Source: an uncultured Pseudomonadales bacterium (GTDB lineage Bacteria; Pseudomonadota; Gammaproteobacteria; Pseudomonadales; Porticoccaceae). Taken from it: DNA of 64,000 nucleotides. Position 1 is the first letter of the stretch; the number at the start of each line of letters is the position of its first letter. The stretch covers positions 62,001 to 126,000 of the forward strand of contig CALSSA010000002.1 in NCBI GenBank assembly GCA_943788875.1, in the 5' to 3' direction. The notes under the pieces are model-generated. The model had not been told where the DNA came from. It was given only the letters and a program-made list of their open reading frames with translations, and did no database searches. Made by a program: the position numbers and the translations under genes. Below are positions 41,696-51,933 of the stretch, piece after piece.

Positions 41696-42919
41696 CTAGG
41701 CAAAAGCTAGCTGGTTGCGGCCTCCGGCTTTTGCCCGATACAGGGCGCGATCGGCTAATTTGATCAGTTGCTCGAAACTTCCTCCCGCTGAACTGTCCAC
41801 CACTCCGACACTGACTGTTAGCCGCAGATTGCTGTGGCGTCTAGATGCGCCTCGGTTTTTCTCACCTTTGGCGCGCTGGGCTGGTCGGGCTTGTTTGTCG
41901 CGAATCACCATATCGTAGTTGGCGATAGCTTGGCGTAGCTGCTCTAGGCAGTCGGCTACTTCAGCCTGATTTTTACCTTTAAACAAGAGGCAGAATTCTT
42001 CGCCTCCATAGCGAAATGCTTTGGCGCCACAGCCGGTTTTGCTAATACAGCTGGCGATCACTCGCAGTGCCTGATCGCCAAGGTCGTGGCCAAAGCGGTC
42101 ATTAATCTTTTTAAAATGGTCGGCATCAATCATCGCCAGACTGTATTGATTACCTGCGGTTTTGGCTGCGGCGAGCAGGGCGCGACGATTGCCTATTTGG
42201 GTTAGTTCGTCATAAAAGCCAATATGAAACAGCCCGCTGGTGATATTGATGGTGAGCAGCAGGCCCAGACCGGTAAACATAATGGCGGAGATATTGGCCA
42301 CATCAATCCAGCCCAAGGTGATGGCCAGTATAATAGCGCAGCCGACGGCGGAGCTGGCATACATCTGTTGCTGCCAGACGGCGGTAAAGAGTGCGCAGGC
42401 AAAGGCTAGGCTGCAGAGCCAGGCGGACAGGGCTGATAGATGAATGCGTCCTATGGCGTCGGCTATATTGGTCTGGCTGGTCTCGGCCATGAGACTGGGA
42501 TTAGCGACCAACAGTTGACCCAGCATAAACAGGCTGAGGGCTGGCAGCAGGGCGATGGCCACTCCCTGGGGGTGGCGCAGGCCATGTTCGGGCAGCCAGA
42601 TTAATATCAGTACAATGATTGGCAGCACAATGCTTAGTAAATAGAAGATCTGTACCGCTGGCACGGTTTGCAGTGGGGCTTGCAGATAGTTGCGAATCAG
42701 CCAATAGGCGCACAGCATTAACAGGCTGGTGGCCAGCTCTTTGCTGTGATTGCTAAATAATGCAATAAGCAGAGCGACGGGCAGCAGTACAAAGGGCAGT
42801 TGCGGCAGCAGGCTGAGCAGGTCAGGGGGCAGTCTGTGCTGTTGCCAGCACAGCATCGTGGCCAGTGCTGCGCAGAGCAATGCGGTTACAATTCGATAGG
42901 CAGCTGGAGATATCGTCAC
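41696..42919 (-). CDS. Membrane-anchored diguanylate cyclase (GGDEF)
   Basis: N-terminal multi-TM region; GFYDELTQIGNRRALLAAAK...SLAMIDADHFKKINDRFGHDLGDQALR...FRYGGEEFCLLF (active GGEEF). Confidence 0.93.
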   Translation of the reverse strand: MTISPAAYRIVTALLCAALATMLCWQQHRLPPDLLSLLPQLPFVLLPVALLIALFSNHSKELATSLLMLCAYWLIRNYLQAPLQTVPAVQIFYLLSIVLPIIVLILIWLPEHGLRHPQGVAIALLPALSLFMLGQLLVANPSLMAETSQTNIADAIGRIHLSALSAWLCSLAFACALFTAVWQQQMYASSAVGCAIILAITLGWIDVANISAIMFTGLGLLLTINITSGLFHIGFYDELTQIGNRRALLAAAKTAGNQYSLAMIDADHFKKINDRFGHDLGDQALRVIASCISKTGCGAKAFRYGGEEFCLLFKGKNQAEVADCLEQLRQAIANYDMVIRDKQARPAQRAKGEKNRGASRRHSNLRLTVSVGVVDSSAGGSFEQLIKLADRALYRAKAGGRNQLAFA

Positions 42920-43044
42920 TGGTCACTAAATCCCTTTGGTCACAATACTTCTGGTCGCAACGCTCTTGGTTACAACATCCTTATAGCATTAGAGTTAAGC
43001 TTAGCAAACTGAGATCAGGCTGCCAGATTAGTTGTGATGTGGGT

Positions 43045-43815
43045 TTAGATCAGTACCTGGCTGAGGCCGACAAAGCTGGTGCCGAGCAGTATCCAGCCGA
43101 GTATTCGGTAAAAGCTGCGGCTGTCGCGCTGCAATAGCTGCTGGTGGAATCTGTGGCCAATCAGGTGGCCCAGTGCGGCAAAGGGTAGTAGCAATAATGC
43201 ATTGAGCAGCTGTATGTCGACGTCGGCAATGACGAAGGCTGTCAGCTTGATACTGACCAGTATCCACCAGACCATAAACAATGTGTTGCGAAATTCATGG
43301 GGTTTGATATGTCTGAGAGCGACGGCGATAACCAGCGGGCCGCCAATCAATGAGGTGCCGCTGATATAGGCGGCTGCGGCGAGAAGAATCACATCCACTA
43401 TGCGACTGTTGCTCTGCATAGGTTTGTCAAAGATATAGGTCAGTGCGTAGCCAGCAATTAATGAGAAGATAATAATATTCATTAAATCGGTGGGCAGCAT
43501 TAATAGCCCAATCACCCCGGCCAGTTTTGGCACAATCATGATCAGTAACGTGTAGCGTACAAAGGGCCAATTGATGGTGGCGCTAGTGCTGTCTTCGGGG
43601 TTCTTGTTGCGCTCGGATTGGACAATGGTCAAGCCGGCAAAAAATAACAGGTGCAATGAGATAATCGGCAGGAAAAACACCGGATCGTTGTGAATCAGCA
43701 GCAAAAACGGCAGAGTAAATAACGCGCCACCAAAACCCAGTCCGGAGCGCACAAAGCCGCTCCAGATAAAGATAAGCCCGATCAGGACTATCTGTGGCCA
43801 GGCCATTTCAATCAT
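43045..43815 (-). CDS. TauE/SafE-family sulfite exporter/permease
   Basis: FIWSGFVRSGLGFGGALFTLPFLLLI and repeated TM segments typical of the family. Confidence 0.85.
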   Translation of the reverse strand: MIEMAWPQIVLIGLIFIWSGFVRSGLGFGGALFTLPFLLLIHNDPVFFLPIISLHLLFFAGLTIVQSERNKNPEDSTSATINWPFVRYTLLIMIVPKLAGVIGLLMLPTDLMNIIIFSLIAGYALTYIFDKPMQSNSRIVDVILLAAAAYISGTSLIGGPLVIAVALRHIKPHEFRNTLFMVWWILVSIKLTAFVIADVDIQLLNALLLLPFAALGHLIGHRFHQQLLQRDSRSFYRILGWILLGTSFVGLSQVLI

Positions 43816-43842
43816 AGGATAGCTCGGTTAAGAAGAGCTCGG

Positions 43843-44343
43843 TTAATGACCACAGCCGCCTGCATCATGAATATGGCCGTGGGAAATTTCGTCGTCTGTG
43901 GCTTTGCGAATGGCGACAATCTCTACGTCAAAATGCAGGTTTTTGCCTGCCAGTGGGTGGTTCATATCGACATCGACATTGAATTTGCCGACTTTGATAA
44001 TGGTGCCCGGTTTGACACCATTTTCGGTGTTGACATGAATGTTTTTGCCCGCCATCAGCTTGCCTTCATGCTTGAGATACTTGCTGGGTATACGCTGGGT
44101 ATTGGTAACATTGCGCAGGCCATAGCCATCGGCAGGCATTACCGAGAATGATAGTTTGTCGCCGACATTGGCTTTGCTGACGGCGTTTTCGAATCCAGCT
44201 ATCATCTGGCGACGGCCGTGAAGGTAAACCAGTGGTTTGTCTTCGTCGTAGGTTGAATCAAGGAGTTCGTTATTGTCATCTCTGAGGTTATAGTGAACGC
44301 TGATAGCGTGGTTCACAGAAACCTGAATGGCTTTATCGTTCAT
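43843..44343 (-). CDS. FKBP-type peptidyl-prolyl isomerase, SlyD-like
   Basis: ISVHYNLRDDNNELLDSTYDEDKPLVYLHGRRQMIAGFENAVSKANVGDKLSFSVMPADGYG...VDMNHPLAGKNLHFDVEI...HIHDAGGCGH. Confidence 0.92.
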   Translation of the reverse strand: MNDKAIQVSVNHAISVHYNLRDDNNELLDSTYDEDKPLVYLHGRRQMIAGFENAVSKANVGDKLSFSVMPADGYGLRNVTNTQRIPSKYLKHEGKLMAGKNIHVNTENGVKPGTIIKVGKFNVDVDMNHPLAGKNLHFDVEIVAIRKATDDEISHGHIHDAGGCGH

Positions 44344-44415
44344 GTTGAGCTCGCTTAAAAGAGGCGCCAAAAAAGAGGCGCAATAGTACAGTAATTTAAT
44401 TTGCAGGGACAAAAA

Positions 44416-45036
44416 ATGTCATCCGATGATGAGATTGAGATGGGCCCCAATGCTGAAGATCAGTTCAGCGCGTTGATGGGCGATGATATTGAGCCTTTAA
44501 CTGGCAAAGGTGCCAGCTATATCGCTCAGCCGGTGGCTGTGACACCTGGGGTGTTGGAGCGGCGTAGGTCGGCTCAGCAGGAGCAGCGCAAGGAGGGTAA
44601 TTTTCTCGACCCTGTGAGTATTATTGAGCAGGTTGACCCCTATGAGTATTTGGAGTTTTGTCGCCCTGGCGTTCAGCATGGGGTGTATAAGAATCTGCGC
44701 ATGGGCAAATATGATATTCAGTCGCGGCTGGATCTGCATCGCCATACGGTAGAGCAGGCCAGGGCGGCTCTGTGGACCTTTGTTGAGGACTGCCAAAAGC
44801 ATGGCGTGCGCTGTGCGCTGGTGACCCATGGCAAGGGCGAGGGCAGAGAGCAGCCCGCCCGGCTCAAGAGTTGTGTCAATCACTGGCTGCGTCAGTTTGA
44901 TCAGGTGCTGGCCTTTCACAGTGCCCAGAAACAGCATGGTGGTGCGGGTTCTACCTACATCCTAATCAAGAAGAACAGCATGGCGCGACTCAGCACCAGT
45001 GAAAAACTGGCTCAGGCGCGCAGGCCTAAATCCTAA
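44416..45036 (+). CDS. Smr-domain protein (SmrB/YfcN-like)
   Basis: SRLDLHRHTVEQARAALWTFVEDCQKHGVRCALVTHGKGEG...LKSCVNHWLRQFDQVLAFHSAQKQHGGAGSTYILIKK. Confidence 0.92.
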   Translation: MSSDDEIEMGPNAEDQFSALMGDDIEPLTGKGASYIAQPVAVTPGVLERRRSAQQEQRKEGNFLDPVSIIEQVDPYEYLEFCRPGVQHGVYKNLRMGKYDIQSRLDLHRHTVEQARAALWTFVEDCQKHGVRCALVTHGKGEGREQPARLKSCVNHWLRQFDQVLAFHSAQKQHGGAGSTYILIKKNSMARLSTSEKLAQARRPKS

Positions 45037-45164
45037 GGTTGATCCTCTGCCTGACTGCTGGCGTATACATTCCATAATAAAAATTCAGGGTAGAAATTGG
45101 GGGTGAGGCTATTTTCACTGACAATATAAATGTACTCGCCGAAGGGGCAATAATCTGGCAACTA

Positions 45165-45953
45165 ATGCTTACCGCACTGCCTGTGGTGCTGCTGATTGCA
45201 GTGGCCAATTGGCTGGTGAGCCTGGTTCTGGATCGAGTCAGCACAGCGAAATACAGCTGGTCGCTTATGCTGCTGGCTGCAACACTGATCTACGCCCAAA
45301 TTACCGGCGTTTCCGGCCCTGTGGAAGTTGCGCTAGTTATGATGGTAATTGTCTGGGCAATGCGGTTGTCGATTTTCTTGCTGGTGCGGGATCGCAACCA
45401 GCCGGAGGATAGACGCTACCGAATGATGCGCAAACGCTATTCCCCCCACTTTGGTTTTAAAAGTTTCTACTTAATTTTCATGCCTCAGGCGGTTCTCGCC
45501 TGGCTACTGAGTTCAATCTTTGCGATAGCCCTTAAAAGCGGTGGCGATGCTCCGTTGCAATGGAATATGTACCATTCCGCTGGACTCGGCCTATGGATTT
45601 TCGGATTTTGCTTTGAGGGCTTGGCTGATCGCCAGTTATACGCTTTTAACCGCCAAGTGATAAAGCACAGTCAGACCATGAGTTCGGGGCTGTGGCGCTA
45701 TTGCCGCCACCCTAACTACTTTGGCGAATGCTGTGTGTGGTGGGCTTGGTTTATCTTTGCGATTCCTACTGGCGATGGGGTGGTATTGCTGGCGCCACTG
45801 TTAATGACTGTTTTAATCTTAAGGGTAACCGGCATAAATCTGATCGAGCAGGATATTATTGGGCGACGCCCGGACTATGCTTTTTATCAGGAATCTACCA
45901 GCACATTAATTCCTATGCCGGCTCCCGAGCCTGTGATTCGAGAACTCTCATGA
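45165..45953 (+). CDS. DUF1295 / steroid 5-alpha-reductase-like membrane protein
   Basis: RDRNQPEDRRYRMMRKRY...GLWRYCRHPNYFGECCVWWAWFIFA. Confidence 0.9.
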   Translation: MLTALPVVLLIAVANWLVSLVLDRVSTAKYSWSLMLLAATLIYAQITGVSGPVEVALVMMVIVWAMRLSIFLLVRDRNQPEDRRYRMMRKRYSPHFGFKSFYLIFMPQAVLAWLLSSIFAIALKSGGDAPLQWNMYHSAGLGLWIFGFCFEGLADRQLYAFNRQVIKHSQTMSSGLWRYCRHPNYFGECCVWWAWFIFAIPTGDGVVLLAPLLMTVLILRVTGINLIEQDIIGRRPDYAFYQESTSTLIPMPAPEPVIRELS

Positions 45954-46513
45954 TCTGCAAAATACTACTTAAAGCCATAACCGCTGGGACTTTACTCTGG
46001 TTAAGTTCGTTGACTCATGCTGCGCCACCGATGGCAACGGTAAACTATGTTGACCTTGAACGCTTTATGGGCGACTGGTTTGTGATTGCGAACATTCCGA
46101 CTGCGCTTGAGAAGGGTGCGCACAACCCGCTGGAGTCATACAAGTTGGACAAAAATGGCACAATAGCCACCACCTTTAGCTTTAATGCCGGGTCTTTTGA
46201 TGGTGAGGAAAAGGTTTATCATCCCAGAGGCTTTATTAAGGATAAGACGACCAATGCCCGTTGGGGCATGCAGTTTATTTGGCCGATCAAGGCTGACTAT
46301 CGGGTGGTCTATCTGGACGAGGATTATCAGTTCACGATTATTGGCCGCAAAGCCCGGGACTATGTGTGGGTGATGGCGCGCAGCTTAGACATCAGTGAGG
46401 AAAAGTATCAGGAACTGATCGACTTTGTGGTGTCGCTGGGATATCCGGCTGACAAAATCGAAAGGGCTCCCCATAATAACGCTGAATTGGCTCCTCACCA
46501 AAGCACAGACTAA
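45950..46513 (+). CDS. Lipocalin family protein (Blc-like)
   Basis: TVNYVDLERFMGDWFVIANIPTALEKGAHNPLESYKL...ARWGMQFIWPIKADYRVVYLDEDYQFTIIGRKARDYVWVMAR. ATGA overlap with the upstream gene. Confidence 0.9.
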   Translation: MICKILLKAITAGTLLWLSSLTHAAPPMATVNYVDLERFMGDWFVIANIPTALEKGAHNPLESYKLDKNGTIATTFSFNAGSFDGEEKVYHPRGFIKDKTTNARWGMQFIWPIKADYRVVYLDEDYQFTIIGRKARDYVWVMARSLDISEEKYQELIDFVVSLGYPADKIERAPHNNAELAPHQSTD

Positions 46514-47817
46514 TCCCTGCCAGCTAAAACAGTATAAATACCCTGCATTAGCCGCTTGATCTCACCGTCTGTGCTGACAAAAGGTGGCATCACATAAACC
46601 AGTTTGCCAAAGGGGCGCACCCAGACGCCTGCGGCAACAAACTCCTTTTGTATCTCTGCAATATTGACCGGCTCGTGCATTTCAATCACACCTATGGCGC
46701 CCAAGGTCCGCACCTGTGCCACTGACTCAAGCTTGGCAAAGGGTTGTAGTTGTGACTTGAGCGCTGTTTCGATGCGCTGAATACTGTGCTGCCAGTTATG
46801 GTTTAACAGCAGGTCAATACTGGCGTTGGCTACGGCACAGGCCAGTGGATTACCCATAAAGGTGGGGCCGTGCATAAAGCAGCCTGCTTCGCCGGTGCAG
46901 ATGCCATGGCTAACGTCCTCGCTGCACAGGGTGGCTGCCAATGTCATATAGCCGCCAGTAATGGCTTTGCCGAGACACATAATATCTGGGCTGATACCGG
47001 CCCATTCGCATGCAAATAATTTGCCGGTGCGGCCAAAACCTGTGGCTATCTCGTCGGCAATCAACAGCACATTGTGCTGGTCGCACAGCTCGCGCACACG
47101 TCTTAGATAATGTGGCGAGTAGAATCTCATACCGCCAGCGCCCTGAACAATAGGCTCCAGAATCACCGCTGCAAGCTGCTGCTGGTTGTCACTTATGATG
47201 CTGGCAAATTCAGCGATATCTTGCTCGTCCCAGTCTTCGTCAAAAGCGATTTGGGGCGCTGGAGCAAAGAAGTTCTTCTGCAACACCTCGCTGAACATAT
47301 GGTGCATGCCGGTCACCGGGTCGCACACAGACATGGCAGCAAAGGTATCGCCATGGTAGCCATTGCGCAGGCTAAGCAATTTGTTTTTCTGCGGCTGACC
47401 TTTGGATATCCAGTATTGGAAGGCCATTTTGATGGCAACTTCGACGCCCACTGAGCCGCTATCGGCTAGAAATACCTTATCCAAACCGGCTGGTGTTATC
47501 TGTACTAGCTTCTCACAAAGATTCACTGCCGGGGCATGGGTAATGCCGCCGAACATCACATGGCTAACCGCATCGATCTGCTGTTTGGCGGCATCATTTA
47601 ATACTGGGTGGTTGTAGCCATGGATGGTGCACCACCAGGAGGACATGCCGTCGATCAGCTTGCTGCCATCTGCCATTTGCAGATAGACACCGGCGGCAGA
47701 TACCACTTCATAGGCCGGAATCGGGTCAGTCAGAGAGGAGTAGGGGTGCCAGACAAACTGCTGATCTTTAATAAGGATCTGTGACTGATTTTGATTGATT
47801 TGGGTGATCGAGTTCAA
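46510..47817 (-). CDS. bioA: Adenosylmethionine-8-amino-7-oxononanoate aminotransferase
   Basis: FVWHPYSSLTDPIPAYEVVSAAGVYL, GMSSWWCTIHGYNHP, LIADEIATGFGRTGKLFACEWAGISPDIMCLGKAITGGYM. Confidence 0.95.
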   Translation of the reverse strand: MNSITQINQNQSQILIKDQQFVWHPYSSLTDPIPAYEVVSAAGVYLQMADGSKLIDGMSSWWCTIHGYNHPVLNDAAKQQIDAVSHVMFGGITHAPAVNLCEKLVQITPAGLDKVFLADSGSVGVEVAIKMAFQYWISKGQPQKNKLLSLRNGYHGDTFAAMSVCDPVTGMHHMFSEVLQKNFFAPAPQIAFDEDWDEQDIAEFASIISDNQQQLAAVILEPIVQGAGGMRFYSPHYLRRVRELCDQHNVLLIADEIATGFGRTGKLFACEWAGISPDIMCLGKAITGGYMTLAATLCSEDVSHGICTGEAGCFMHGPTFMGNPLACAVANASIDLLLNHNWQHSIQRIETALKSQLQPFAKLESVAQVRTLGAIGVIEMHEPVNIAEIQKEFVAAGVWVRPFGKLVYVMPPFVSTDGEIKRLMQGIYTVLAGRD

Positions 47818-47937
47818 ACTATGGGTGACTCCGATGGAATATGGGATGTGCCAATGATATCAAGGCGGTTGAGGGTTACAAGGCTATCTGGTCTTTATCT
47901 CTAAAACCATCAATACAGCATAACAAATGGAGTTTTT

Positions 47938-48774
47938 ATGCCTGTTTTCAAAGTTAGTTTACTACTTTGTACTACTATCCTAATCGCCGTTCTCGGTAGT
48001 GCGTTTGCCGGTGAAGCAATGGCTGGTATCAAGACAAATTATTGGGCCATCTGGGATAAAAGTAACGAGAATAATAGACGCGTTATAGATCATGGTCTCT
48101 TTGACAGTTTGCTGCAACGCTATGTGGTGGTCAATCACCCTTCTGGTATTAACCGTTTTCGCTATGGCGATGTCAGTCGCGATGATAGCAAAAGGTTAAA
48201 TCGGTACCTTGCGCGCATGGCCAAGATTGATCCCCGGGGTTATTCGCGCCGGGAGCAAAAAGCCTATTGGATTAATCTCTACAATGGGTTGGTGATTCAG
48301 AACATATTGCGCCAGTACCCGGATGCAACGCTCAATACTCAGATCAATAAGGGCAAAAAGCTCATTAAGATAGCCGGCGTCAAACTGAGTCTTAAGGATA
48401 TTGAGAATCGAATCTTGCGCCCTATCTGGCAAGATCGCAAAGTGCTGTTTGCCCTCAGTTGCGGTGCGCTGGGCTGCCCCAACATTCAGCGCCAGGCCTA
48501 CACTGCGGCCAATAGTAAAAAGCTGCTTAACCGTTCGGTGCGAGAGTTTATCAATCATCCCCGCGGTGTGGTTGTCGACAGGCACAGTTTGCAGGCGTCG
48601 AAGATGTTTGACTGGTATGCCGAGGACTTTGGGTCGCAAAAGAAACTGATCAAGTTCTTTGCCCAGTATGCAGAGGACAACAAGGCGCTGTATCTGCTGG
48701 GCTTTAAAGGCACCATTGCCTATGGCTATGATTCCCGCATCAATTCACCAGAAGCTCAGTGGCCGAGCTCTTGA
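47938..48774 (+). CDS. DUF547-domain secreted protein
   Basis: Signal peptide; KAYWINLYNGLVIQNILRQYP...RILRPIWQDRKVLFALSCGALGCPNIQRQAYTA. Confidence 0.88.
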   Translation: MPVFKVSLLLCTTILIAVLGSAFAGEAMAGIKTNYWAIWDKSNENNRRVIDHGLFDSLLQRYVVVNHPSGINRFRYGDVSRDDSKRLNRYLARMAKIDPRGYSRREQKAYWINLYNGLVIQNILRQYPDATLNTQINKGKKLIKIAGVKLSLKDIENRILRPIWQDRKVLFALSCGALGCPNIQRQAYTAANSKKLLNRSVREFINHPRGVVVDRHSLQASKMFDWYAEDFGSQKKLIKFFAQYAEDNKALYLLGFKGTIAYGYDSRINSPEAQWPSS

Positions 48775-48899
48775 TAGTGGCAGCTATAGTGGCCCCTATA
48801 GAGGCAAGCTATATTTATTAGGATAAAACTTCTCGGTTCCCTTGGTCAAAGCAGGCCTGTGCAATTACAATAGCCAGCTTTTTACTGGGCGTGCCGGTT

Positions 48900-49775
48900 A
48901 TGTCTATTCATAAAAGTCAGCTTGAGGCCAATCGCAAGACCAAGCTTGAGGCCAATAAGCTGCAGAAACGTCTGCGGCGCAATGTTGGCAGTGCCATCGC
49001 TGATTACAATATGATCGAAGAGGGCGATCGGGTGATGGTGTGTCTGTCCGGTGGCAAGGACTCCTATGCCATGCTGGATATTTTGATGGGTCTGCAGCGC
49101 AATGCGCCGATCAAATTTGATCTGGTGGCCGTCAATCTCGACCAGAAGCAGCCCGGTTTTCCCGAACATGTGTTGCCTGCTTATCTTGATACATTGGATA
49201 TTGAATACCATATCCTGGAAAAAGATACCTACAGCATTGTCACCAGTAAAATTCCCGAAGGTAAAACCTATTGCAGCCTGTGCTCGCGCCTGCGCCGTGG
49301 CACGCTGTATGGATTTGCCGAGCAGATCGGCGCCACCAAAGTGGCTCTGGGCCATCACCGCGACGATATTGTTGAAACATTGTTTCTAAATATGTTCTAT
49401 CAGGGCAAGCTTAAGGCGATGCCGCCCAAGTTGCTGGCCGATGATAAGAAAAACATGCTGATCCGCCCACTGGCCTACTGCCGTGAATCGGACCTGATCG
49501 CTCTGGCTGAACTTAAGCAGTTCCCGATTATTCCCTGCAACCTCTGCGGCTCTCAGGACGGGTTGCAGCGCAATGCTGTAAAAGACATGCTGCTGCAGTG
49601 GGAGCGCCAGTTTCCGGGTCGTATTGATACTATATTTGGCGCGATTAAGAATGTGTCACCGTCGCAGTTAGCGGATACGGCACTGTTTGATTTTGCCGGG
49701 CTTAAGTTGGATCGAGAAGCTATTGAGGTTGATAATGGCGAGCTGGAAACCCATATTCGCGCGATCAACTTATAG
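48900..49775 (+). CDS. ttcA: tRNA 2-thiocytidine biosynthesis protein TtcA
   Basis: PP-loop [48 protein letters not shown]. Confidence 0.96.
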   Translation: MSIHKSQLEANRKTKLEANKLQKRLRRNVGSAIADYNMIEEGDRVMVCLSGGKDSYAMLDILMGLQRNAPIKFDLVAVNLDQKQPGFPEHVLPAYLDTLDIEYHILEKDTYSIVTSKIPEGKTYCSLCSRLRRGTLYGFAEQIGATKVALGHHRDDIVETLFLNMFYQGKLKAMPPKLLADDKKNMLIRPLAYCRESDLIALAELKQFPIIPCNLCGSQDGLQRNAVKDMLLQWERQFPGRIDTIFGAIKNVSPSQLADTALFDFAGLKLDREAIEVDNGELETHIRAINL

Positions 49776-49818
49776 GCAGTTTAATAGCGGCAACCGATAA
49801 AAATAATAAGGGGTACCC

Positions 49819-51312
49819 ATGACAGAGCTATCCACATCTACTCTCTCCTCAGCCACCATCGCTGCATTTGTTATCTATGTGGCCATTGTTCTGGCCATTG
49901 GCGTCTTCGCCTATCTGCGTACTAAGAGTGCCACGGATTATTTCCTCGGTGGGCGCAATCTATCACCCACGGTATCGGCGATCAGTGCTGGCGCCTCTGA
50001 TATGAGTGGCTGGGTATTGCTCGGTCTGCCCGGCTATGCCTATGTGGCTGGTCTTGAGGCATTCTGGATTACCCTTGGTTTGACCATTGGCGTGGCGGCT
50101 AACTGGATGCTGATGGCCAAACGGCTGCGCATCTATACCGTGATTCTGGATGATGCAGTGACCATTCCTGCCTACTTGCAGCGCCGCTTTGGCGATACCA
50201 AACCCTGGCTTAAAATGATTGCCTCGGTAAGCATTCTGCTGTTCTTTTTGTTTTATGTGGGCTCTGGCCTGATTGCTGGTGGCAAGCTGTTTAATGCGGT
50301 GTTTGGTCTCGATTATTTGGTTGCTGTGCTCACCGGCGTGGTTCTGATTTTGTTTTATACATTGTTTGGTGGCTTTTTAGCGGTGTCCTGGACTGATGTT
50401 TTTCAGGGGCTGTTGATGCTGGCGGCACTGATTGCTGTGCCTGTGGTGGTGATGTCTGGTGCTGGTGGCATCGGTGGGTTTGGTGATCAGGTGCGGGCTA
50501 TTAACCCGGAGTTATTAAATATCACTACCAATGCCAGTGGTGAGTCACTCAGCACTTTGCAAATTATTAGTCTGTTGGGCTGGGGTTTCGGTTACTTTGG
50601 TCTGCCTCATGTGCTGGCGCGCTTTAAGGCGATTCGCTCTGCGGATGAAGTGGGGGTGGCGACGGTGATTGGCATCAGCTGGTCATTTGTTGGTTATCTG
50701 ATGGCGATTCTGGTGGGTCTCTGCGGTGTGGTGTATCTGGCCAATCCGCTGGCAGATTCCGAGCGCGTATTTATTGAATTGACCAGTGTGATCTTCCACC
50801 CGCTGGTGGCCGGTGTGTTGCTGGCGGCGATTCTGGCGGCGATTATGAGTACCGTGGATTCACAGCTGTTGGTCTGTTCTTCGACTCTGGCCGAGGATAT
50901 CTATCCGATGCTGATCAAGCAGTCCCTCAGTCAGGAGGCGCGACTAAACATAGGCCGTATTGCGGTAGTGGTGTTGGCGCTGCTGGCCACTGTCATGGCC
51001 ATGAAACCCGATAGCAAGGTGCTGGATGTGGTGTCTTATGCCTGGGCTGGGCTGGGTGCTTCTCTGGGGCCATCGATACTGCTGAGCCTTTACTGGCGAT
51101 CTATGACAGCGGCTGGTGCACTGGCTGGCGTTGTCACTGGTGGTGCCACGGTGATTATCTGGGAGCAACTGAGCGGCGGACTGTTTGAGTTGTATAGTCT
51201 GGTACCCGGCTTCCTGCTGTCGCTGGTTGTCATTCTGGTGGTGAGCTCGATCAGTGCTAAACCCTCAGCTGTGGTACATAAACAGTTTGATCAAATGCGC
51301 AGTCAGCTATAG
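49819..51312 (+). CDS. putP: Sodium/proline symporter
   Basis: SATDYFLGGRNLSPTVSAISAGASDMSGWVLLGLPGYAYVAGLEAFWITLGLTIGVAANWMLMAKRLR. Confidence 0.95.
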   Translation: MTELSTSTLSSATIAAFVIYVAIVLAIGVFAYLRTKSATDYFLGGRNLSPTVSAISAGASDMSGWVLLGLPGYAYVAGLEAFWITLGLTIGVAANWMLMAKRLRIYTVILDDAVTIPAYLQRRFGDTKPWLKMIASVSILLFFLFYVGSGLIAGGKLFNAVFGLDYLVAVLTGVVLILFYTLFGGFLAVSWTDVFQGLLMLAALIAVPVVVMSGAGGIGGFGDQVRAINPELLNITTNASGESLSTLQIISLLGWGFGYFGLPHVLARFKAIRSADEVGVATVIGISWSFVGYLMAILVGLCGVVYLANPLADSERVFIELTSVIFHPLVAGVLLAAILAAIMSTVDSQLLVCSSTLAEDIYPMLIKQSLSQEARLNIGRIAVVVLALLATVMAMKPDSKVLDVVSYAWAGLGASLGPSILLSLYWRSMTAAGALAGVVTGGATVIIWEQLSGGLFELYSLVPGFLLSLVVILVVSSISAKPSAVVHKQFDQMRSQL

Positions 51313-51444
51313 AGCGAGCGCCAGCTTTAGCTATCGGCCAACACCATTAGCTGGCCTGTTGGCAGGCAGACTGTGAACCCCGTCAATATCTGAGTAGACA
51401 GAATTTCTTATACTTCGAAAGTCTATTTCGAGGTCTTAAAAACC

Positions 51445-51933
51445 GTGCACCGAGTTAAAATCCACCAGGGCGATATTAACAAGCTATCTGTCGATGCCAT
51501 TGTCAGTGCGAGTGGCTGCGCGTCGCAACTATATGCTCTGCCTGCAACCATGCCTGCGCTCGGCGCTGCACGCCTGAATGAGGCCCAGTGCCCGGTGGGT
51601 GAGGTGGTGATTGGTGCCGCGGACGATCTGCCCGCTGAGATGGTGATTTACACGGTTGGCCCGACTTGGCGGGGCGGTGATTATCAGGAGGAGCAGCAGC
51701 TCGCGTCCTGTTATCACAATGCGATGAACGCGGCTAAAAAACAGAATCTTAAAAGCATTGCTTTCCCGGCCATTAGCTGTGGTGCCTCGGGTTTCCCTAC
51801 CCGGCGCGCGGCGAAAATTGCCATCCATGAAGTCAATCAAGCCCTGCGTCAAAACCCGCTGCTTGAGTCTGTGGTGTTTTGCTGCTTCGACCCGGTGACC
51901 GCGGCGCTGTATCGCAATCAGATGGGCAAGTGA
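51445..51933 (+). CDS. Divergent macrodomain-like protein
   Basis: HRVKIHQGDINKLSVDAIVSAS...VGEVVIGAADDLPAEMVIYTVGPTWRGG...LKSIAFPAISCGASGFPTRRAAKIAI. Macro-domain framework, but the canonical NAAN and GGGVDGAI loops are absent. Confidence 0.8.
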   Translation: MHRVKIHQGDINKLSVDAIVSASGCASQLYALPATMPALGAARLNEAQCPVGEVVIGAADDLPAEMVIYTVGPTWRGGDYQEEQQLASCYHNAMNAAKKQNLKSIAFPAISCGASGFPTRRAAKIAIHEVNQALRQNPLLESVVFCCFDPVTAALYRNQMGK

